DNA of 52,805 nucleotides from Mycobacterium sp. E740. Lineage in GTDB: Bacteria > Actinomycetota > Actinomycetes > Mycobacteriales > Mycobacteriaceae. Below are positions 45,638 through 52,805 of this stretch, one piece after another. Location: assembly GCF_001672895.1 (NCBI RefSeq), contig NZ_LZKP01000175.1, forward strand, positions 1 to 52,805, given 5' to 3'. The notes beneath the pieces were generated by a model. It saw nothing but the letters and a program-made list of their open reading frames with translations, ran no database searches and had not been told where the DNA came from. Each line of letters starts with the position of its first letter. Position 1 is the first letter of the stretch. Both the position numbers and the translations under genes were made by a program.

Positions 45638-46407
45638 TTAAGCAAGACCTTCCCCCCTACTCTGGAAGCGCCTCGCACCGGTAGGCCGAAGCCCATGAAC
45701 GCGTCCAGCACCGCTTGGCCGCGCCGCATGCTCGTCCACTCGCTCGTCCCGGCGAGCAGCGGAACCTGCGTCGCCGCGCCGACGACGGATCCGCCGACGA
45801 CGTGCCACATCGCAGCGACCGACATGGCGCCCCCGCTGATCTCGCTCAGCTTGGCGAACAGCGGAGCCAGCGCGCGGTGACTGCGGTGCGCGATCCACGT
45901 CGTCAGCGCCGCTTCGCTGGGCAGCGCCACGATGCCGTCGCGCGCCGAGGGGCCGGAGCGGTCCGGTCCGTGGGCGAAATGTGGATCGTCCGGGAGGGCC
46001 CGCAGGGTGGCGTCGACGACGCCGACCCAGTCGATGGCACCCTCCGAGTCGACGTGCACCCACAGGTTCTCCAGGCCGGTGTCCCAGGCCCGGCCCTCGA
46101 GCACGAGCAGCGGCACCACCCGTCCGATGACGACGTGCGCGAGCGTGGCCGCCAACTGATGGGCCACCGCACCCCGACTGTCGGTCTCCTCGGCGGCCAG
46201 GTCGAACATGGCCTTCAGTCGGTCGGTGGTCAGCGCCTCGGCCAGCGGCCACCATCGCCGCCGGGACAGATCGCCCATCACCGCCACTCCGTACACCCGC
46301 GGACATTCGGGGTAGAGGTCGCGAAGTCGTCGACTCGACTCGTGCAGCGGCAGCGTCCTGCGGATTGCCATGCTCGCGATGAGCGGATCGTCGACCAGAA
46401 CCGTCAT
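45634..46407 (-). CDS. FhuF-like ferric-siderophore reductase family protein, without the iron-sulfur cysteines
   Basis: A 257-residue soluble protein resembling actinobacterial FhuF-like iron-reductase proteins: an LAATLAHVVIGRVVPLLVLEGRAWD region, then ENLWVHVD, and a C-terminal MWHVVGGSVVGAATQVPLL with the conserved WR/WH block. FhuF proteins reduce iron in siderophores using a [2Fe-2S] cluster held by a C-terminal CC-x10-C-x2-C motif. Here the C-terminus is SRVGGKVLLN with no cysteine; the only Cys is near residue 34. A strong IdeR box 20 bp upstream shows iron repression. Identification rests on overall pattern and regulation, so confidence is moderate. Confidence 0.65.
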   Translation of the reverse strand: MTVLVDDPLIASMAIRRTLPLHESSRRLRDLYPECPRVYGVAVMGDLSRRRWWPLAEALTTDRLKAMFDLAAEETDSRGAVAHQLAATLAHVVIGRVVPLLVLEGRAWDTGLENLWVHVDSEGAIDWVGVVDATLRALPDDPHFAHGPDRSGPSARDGIVALPSEAALTTWIAHRSHRALAPLFAKLSEISGGAMSVAAMWHVVGGSVVGAATQVPLLAGTSEWTSMRRGQAVLDAFMGFGLPVRGASRVGGKVLLN

Positions 46408-46426
46408 GAGGCCTCCCTATTTGGAG

Positions 46427-46445
46427 TTAGGTAAGCCTTACTATA
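46427..46445. promoter_or_regulatory. IdeR iron box upstream of the FhuF-like gene
   Basis: TTAGGTAAGCCTTACTATA matches 16 of 19 positions of TWAGGTWAGSCTWACCTWA, with a perfect core through position 15. It lies 20 bp upstream of the ATG on the minus strand, the normal place for Fe-IdeR repression, so the gene should be induced in low iron. Confidence 0.8.
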
Positions 46446-46518
46446 GTCAGGGTGCCAACGAGGGCCAGACCCTGTGACTGCTCTCACACGGGGGTCGGCC
46501 AGCTATCCGGCGAACGAA

Positions 46519-46545
46519 TACGACACACGGTAGTAACCCGTAGTA
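46519..46545 (+). promoter_or_regulatory. Candidate BlaI operator before blaI
   Basis: TACGAC-N5-GTAGTA (46519-46535) is a near match to the TACTAC/GTAGTA dyad recognised by BlaI/MecI repressors. A second GTAGTA follows at 46540-46545, ten bases on. The site lies 35-61 bp upstream of blaI and suggests autoregulation. Confidence 0.55.
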
Positions 46546-46579
46546 CCCTGGATCTACAGCCTCTAGGAGATGAACCGAC

Positions 46580-46996
46580 ATGGCGAAGTTGACGCGTCTA
46601 GGGGAACTGGAACGCGCAGTGATGGATCACCTGTGGTCCACGCGCGAGCCCCAAACCGTGCGCCAAGTTCACGAGGCGCTTTCCGCACATCGCGACTTGG
46701 CTTACACCACGATCATGACCGTGCTGCAACGGCTGGCGAAGAAGAACCTCGTCGTGCAGCACCGCGATGACCGCGCCCACCGTTACGCGCCCACCCACGG
46801 CCGCGACGAACTGGTTGCGGGCCTGATGGTCGACGCGCTCGACCAGGCTGCCGACTCGGGCAGCCGGGAAGCGGCTCTGGTGCATTTCGTCGAGCGTGTC
46901 GGCGCCGACGAAGCGGCGGCGCTGCGTCGCGCGTTGGCCGAACTCGAAGACAAACATCGCGTTACGTCGTCCGCTGGTAATCCGGGCACCGGCTGA
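46580..46996 (+). CDS. blaI: BlaI/MecI-family transcriptional repressor
   Basis: A 138-residue winged-helix repressor: KLTRLGELERAVMDHLWS, the VRQVHEALSAHRDLAYTTIMTVLQRLAKKNLV recognition region, then a dimerisation helix pair. BlaI represses beta-lactamase and other genes until cleaved by the BlaR1 metalloprotease, whose gene follows 14 bp later. In M. tuberculosis (Rv1846c) BlaI also controls blaC and respiratory genes. No beta-lactamase gene is in the window, so its main targets lie elsewhere. Confidence 0.94.
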   Translation: MAKLTRLGELERAVMDHLWSTREPQTVRQVHEALSAHRDLAYTTIMTVLQRLAKKNLVVQHRDDRAHRYAPTHGRDELVAGLMVDALDQAADSGSREAALVHFVERVGADEAAALRRALAELEDKHRVTSSAGNPGTG

Positions 46997-47010
46997 GGGA
47001 GACTTACGGC

Positions 47011-47958
47011 GTGTCCGCGCTGGCCTTCACCGTTCTGGCACTGGTCCTGTGCGGACCGGTGCCCGCGATGCTGGCGCGCGCCTCATGGCCCTTCCGCGCG
47101 CCTCGAGCGGCCATCGTGTTGTGGCAGGCGATCGCCATGGCGGCCGTCCTGTCGGCGTTCTCGGCCGGCATCGCGATCGCCAGCCGGCTGCTGACCCCTG
47201 GCGATGACGGCCTGCCCACCACCACCGTGACCAACGAGATCGCCGTTCTGGGCTGGCCGCTGTGGACCGCCTACGTCGTGGTTTTCGCTCTGACGGCGGT
47301 GATCGGCGCTCGCTTGATCACCTCGGTCCTGCAGGTGGCGATCGCCACCCGGCGCCGTCGCGCGCACCATCGCATGGTCGTCGACCTCGTCGGTAAGTCA
47401 CAGAAGTGGGCCCACGTGGCAACCGGGGACGGGTTGCGAATCCTCGACGTGGCGCAACCGCTGGCCTACTGCCTGCCCGGAGTGCGCAGCCGCGTCGTCC
47501 TGAGCGAAGGCGCCCTGTCGACGCTGGCGGACAACGAACTGGCCGCGATTCTCTCGCACGAACGCGCGCACCTGCGGGCCCGCCACGATCTGGTCCTCGA
47601 GATGTTCACCGCGGTGCACGCGGCGTTCCCCCGCTTCGTCCGCAGCGCAAGCGCACTGGACGCGGTGCGTCTGTTGGTCGAGATGCTCGCCGACGACGCC
47701 GCGGTGCGCGCCGCCGGTCCCACGCCCCTGGCCCGCGCGCTGGTCGCCTGCGCCGCCGGTCGCGCGCCGTCGGGCGCCCTGGCGGCGGGCGGGCCGACCA
47801 CGATTCTGCGGGTGCGTCGCCTCGGCGGTCGGCCCAACAGCCTGGCGCTGGCCGCCGGCGCATACGCGGCGGCCGCGGCTGTACTGGTCCTGCCGACCAT
47901 CGCGGTGGCCCTGCCCTGGCTGACCGAACTGCAACGGCTCTTCACCGCTCACGGATGA
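47011..47958 (+). CDS. blaR: M56-family BlaR1-like membrane metalloprotease
   Basis: A 315-residue membrane protein. Helices lie near residues 2-20, 34-58 and 80-105, with a final helix near 285-300. The zinc motif is SHERAHLRARHD (HExxH, near residue 190) with ADDAAV further on supplying a probable third ligand. There is no C-terminal penicillin-binding sensor domain such as staphylococcal BlaR1 has, so the inducing signal must reach it another way. It lies directly downstream of blaI, matching M. tuberculosis Rv1845c. Confidence 0.9.
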   Translation: MSALAFTVLALVLCGPVPAMLARASWPFRAPRAAIVLWQAIAMAAVLSAFSAGIAIASRLLTPGDDGLPTTTVTNEIAVLGWPLWTAYVVVFALTAVIGARLITSVLQVAIATRRRRAHHRMVVDLVGKSQKWAHVATGDGLRILDVAQPLAYCLPGVRSRVVLSEGALSTLADNELAAILSHERAHLRARHDLVLEMFTAVHAAFPRFVRSASALDAVRLLVEMLADDAAVRAAGPTPLARALVACAAGRAPSGALAAGGPTTILRVRRLGGRPNSLALAAGAYAAAAAVLVLPTIAVALPWLTELQRLFTAHG

Positions 47959-48009
47959 GCCAGGCTCTACAAACGTTCCCCCACAACAGAACAACGAAAG
48001 GCTGCCCGA

Positions 48010-50957
<2,948 letters not shown>

Positions 50958-51022
50958 GCCCGCCCCCGGCCTGTCACCCGTTACCATGGGTTTTCGTCAC
51001 TCCTCTACGCGAAAGGGATCCC

Positions 51023-51163
51023 GTGCCGCAGGCACCCGTCGAGGCCCGGGTTTCAGAGGGGGCCTTCCGGGCCGAGCGGCCCGACCGCGAGCCTCCCGAC
51101 GCCGAGCCCTCCTCTAGAGGGCCGGGCAGCAGGCCCGGCACCCGCGCACGGAGAGTCCGATGA
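51023..51163 (+). CDS. Possible 46-residue Pro/Arg-rich leader protein upstream of the CNNM transporter gene
   Basis: A GTG at 51023 with AAAGGG seven bases upstream opens a 46-codon frame rich in Pro, Arg and Glu (for example [11 protein letters not shown] and [11 protein letters not shown]). Its TGA overlaps the ATG of the CNNM gene as ATGA. The frame contains two hairpins near its end. It may be a real small protein, a regulatory leader peptide coupled to transporter translation, or only the untranslated leader. No homologue is known to me. Confidence 0.45.
   Translation: MPQAPVEARVSEGAFRAERPDREPPDAEPSSRGPGSRPGTRARRVR
51106..51139 (+). promoter_or_regulatory. Two adjacent hairpins before the CNNM gene
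   Basis: GCCCTC-CTCTA-GAGGGC (51106-51122) and GCCGGGC-AGCAG-GCCCGGC (51121-51139) are perfect dyads that share two bases at their junction, so they cannot both form fully at the same time. They end 20 bases before the ATG at 51160 and could act as an attenuator or translation control element. Confidence 0.45.
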
Positions 51164-52521
51164 CGGTCGCGACAACGCTGCTGTCGCTGCTGGCGTTCGC
51201 GTTGCTGACCGCAGGCACCGCGGTGTTCGTCGCCGCGGAATTCTCGTTGACCGCGCTCGAGCGCAGCACCGTGGAAGCCAACGCGCGCAAGGGCGACCGC
51301 CGCGACCAGATGGTCCGTCGAGCGCACCGCACGTTGTCATTCCAATTGTCCGGCGCCCAGGTGGGCATCTCGATCACCACGCTGGCGACCGGCTTCCTCG
51401 CCGAACCGGTGGTGGCCCGGCTGATCCATCCCGGCCTGGACGCCATCGGGGTGCCGCCACGATTCACCGGCGGGCTGGCCCTGGTGCTGGCCATCATGAT
51501 CGCCACCTCGTTGTCGATGGTCTTCGGCGAGCTGGTGCCGAAGAATCTCGCCGTCGCGCGGCCGGTGACGACCGCGCGCTGGTCGGCCGCGCCCCAGCTG
51601 CTGTTCTCGGCACTGTTCACGCCGCTGATCCGGCTGACCAACGGGACCGCCAACACGATCCTGCGCCGGCTGGGCATCGAGCCGGCCGAAGAGCTGCGCT
51701 CGGCCCGCTCTCCGCAGGAACTGGTGTCGCTGGTGCGCAGCTCGGCTCGCAGCGGCGCGCTGGACCAGACCACCGCGGTGCTGGTGGACCGGTCGCTGCG
51801 GTTCGGCGACCGCTCCGCCGAAGAGCTCATGACGCCGCGGCAGAAGATCGAGGCGCTGGAGGCCGACGACACCGTCGCCGACCTGGTGAGCGCCGCGATC
51901 AGGACCGGTTATTCACGCTTCCCGATCATCCGGGGTGATCTCGACGAGACGATCGGGATCGCACACGTCAAACAGGTGTTCGAGGTGCCCGCCGGCAAGC
52001 GCGACGCCACCCGGTTGGCCGGTCTGGCGTTGCCGGTCGCGAGGGTGCCCTCCACGCTGGACGGGGACACGCTGATGACGCAGATCCGCGCCAACGGGCT
52101 GCAGACCGCGCTGGTGGTCGACGAATACGGCGGCACCGCGGGGATGGTGACCGTGGAGGACCTCATCGAGGAGATCGTCGGCGACGTCCGCGACGAGCAC
52201 GACGACGAGGCACCGGATGTGGTGCCCGCGGGCGGCGGTTGGCAGATCTCCGGGCTGCTGCGCATCGACGAGGTCGCCGGCGCCACATCGTTTCGCGCCC
52301 CCGAGGGCGATTACGAGACGATCGGCGGCCTGATGCTCGAGAAGCTCGGGCACATCCCCGAGGAGGGCGAGTCGGTCGAGCTCGACGCGTTCGATCCCGA
52401 CGGGCCGCTCGACGACCCCAACCGCTGGCTGGCGACCGTACTGCGGATGGACGGGCGGCGCATCGATCTGCTCGAGCTGACCGAGCTGGGCCGCCGCGGG
52501 GACGGGCACCACGATGGGTGA
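51160..52521 (+). CDS. CNNM/CorC-family membrane protein with CBS domains (Rv1842c-like)
   Basis: A 453-residue protein. The N-terminal DUF21/CNNM membrane domain (residues about 1-200) contains [31 protein letters not shown] and [20 protein letters not shown] pair of CBS domains (about 215-335: [17 protein letters not shown]) and a C-terminal CorC_HlyC transporter-associated domain ([18 protein letters not shown]) follow. Relatives export or regulate Mg2+ or Co2+. A second CNNM gene overlaps its end by eight bases, so the two may form a heteromer. Confidence 0.93.
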   Translation: MTVATTLLSLLAFALLTAGTAVFVAAEFSLTALERSTVEANARKGDRRDQMVRRAHRTLSFQLSGAQVGISITTLATGFLAEPVVARLIHPGLDAIGVPPRFTGGLALVLAIMIATSLSMVFGELVPKNLAVARPVTTARWSAAPQLLFSALFTPLIRLTNGTANTILRRLGIEPAEELRSARSPQELVSLVRSSARSGALDQTTAVLVDRSLRFGDRSAEELMTPRQKIEALEADDTVADLVSAAIRTGYSRFPIIRGDLDETIGIAHVKQVFEVPAGKRDATRLAGLALPVARVPSTLDGDTLMTQIRANGLQTALVVDEYGGTAGMVTVEDLIEEIVGDVRDEHDDEAPDVVPAGGGWQISGLLRIDEVAGATSFRAPEGDYETIGGLMLEKLGHIPEEGESVELDAFDPDGPLDDPNRWLATVLRMDGRRIDLLELTELGRRGDGHHDG

Positions 52522-52805
52522 CTTCCTCGGCGTGCTGCTGACGGTGCTGCTGCTTGCCGTCAACGCGTTCTTCGTCGCGTCGGAGTTCGCGCTGATCTCC
52601 GCGCGCCGTGACCGGCTCGAGGCATTGGCCGAGCAGGGCAAGAAAAGCGCGGTCGCGGTGATCCGCGCGGGCGAGCGCCTGTCGCTGATGCTGGCCGGTG
52701 CGCAGTTGGGCATCACGATCTGCTCGATCCTGCTCGGCCGCGTCGGTGAGCCCGCGGTGGCACATCTGCTGGAGAAGCCGTTCGACGCCGTCGGCGTCTC
52801 CGACG
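52514..52805 (+). CDS. Second CNNM/CorC-family membrane protein, partial (Rv1841c-like)
   Basis: The first 97 residues of another DUF21 membrane protein: [38 protein letters not shown], then [25 protein letters not shown]. It is cut by the window end before any CBS domain. The start overlaps the upstream paralogue by eight bases, so both are co-translated. It corresponds in order to M. tuberculosis Rv1841c next to Rv1842c. Confidence 0.92.
   Translation, partial: MGDFLGVLLTVLLLAVNAFFVASEFALISARRDRLEALAEQGKKSAVAVIRAGERLSLMLAGAQLGITICSILLGRVGEPAVAHLLEKPFDAVGVSD

Noticed and set aside
45475..45684. 69-codon frame after the rhodanese gene
   Set aside because: It is made of the terminator hairpin and the iron box region; no ribosome site or family resemblance.

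Overview
The window looks like chromosome of a mycobacterium, most likely an environmental, fast-growing type (Mycolicibacterium-like). The DNA is GC-rich with many GTG starts. It encodes an antigen 85 mycolyltransferase, the Apa antigen, F420-type luciferase-like oxidoreductases, type II NADH dehydrogenase, BfrA/Bfd and IdeR-type iron boxes. Read right to left, roughly 6.6 to 52.8 kb follows the M. tuberculosis order Rv1841c to Rv1878 as I recall it: two CNNM/CBS proteins, guaB1, gnd, blaR/blaI, a thioesterase, ndh, an LLM protein, an SDR, modB, modC, apa, a small secreted protein, adhA, a CPBP protease, a CoA-transferase, a thiolase-like protein, lldD2, a DUF1810 protein, bfrA, an MFS exporter and glnA3. 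Against that order the urease genes and modA are missing. Extra genes are present: phosphoketolase, lon, antigen 85, a nitrile-hydratase operon, a FhuF-like iron gene and a TetR/membrane protein/GH13 operon.

Layout. 0-1.5 kb: a cytochrome P450 gene broken by an inversion with a 77-bp inverted repeat at the very edge of the window, probably an assembly fold-back. 1.5-8.5 kb: an Rv2629-like eRF1-fold protein, a HAD phosphatase with a membrane/coiled-coil partner, a small secreted protein, an amidohydrolase with an NTF2-fold partner, glnA3 and a carboxymuconolactone-decarboxylase-like protein. 8.5-12.3 kb: an exporter with a C-terminal winged helix, then the iron-storage locus: bfrA on one strand, and an unknown duplicated-domain protein plus bfd on the other, with a candidate IdeR box between. 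12.3-15.7 kb: a probable five-gene operon (three nitrile-hydratase-family subunits, an EthD-like protein, an enoyl-CoA hydratase). 16-18.6 kb: an FUSC membrane protein convergent with a thioesterase that carries a perfect KstR-type operator. 18.7-21.6 kb: TetR, membrane protein and GH13 in one overlapping operon. 21.6-28.8 kb: DUF1810, lldD2, antigen 85, lon (heat-shock operator plus ECF-type promoter), TfoX-like, DUF72, lipoprotein. 28.8-33.5 kb: an acyl-CoA-type operon (LLM, double CaiB/BaiF, thiolase-like). 33.5-41.3 kb: phosphoketolase, CPBP protease, alcohol dehydrogenase, secreted proteins, modBC. 41.4-52.8 kb: SDR, LLM, ndh, thioesterase, rhodanese, FhuF-like, blaI/blaR, gnd, guaB1 and two CNNM transporters.

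Functional themes are iron homeostasis (two strong or fair IdeR boxes around the FhuF-like gene, one at bfrA/bfd), central carbon and redox metabolism (xfp, gnd, lldD2, ndh, guaB1), lipid or steroid catabolism and envelope biogenesis. No tRNA, rRNA, CRISPR array, insertion sequence or prophage gene was recognised. No gene-free stretch exceeds 300 bases. All motif, synteny and homology statements are by eye and memory; none was checked by a search.
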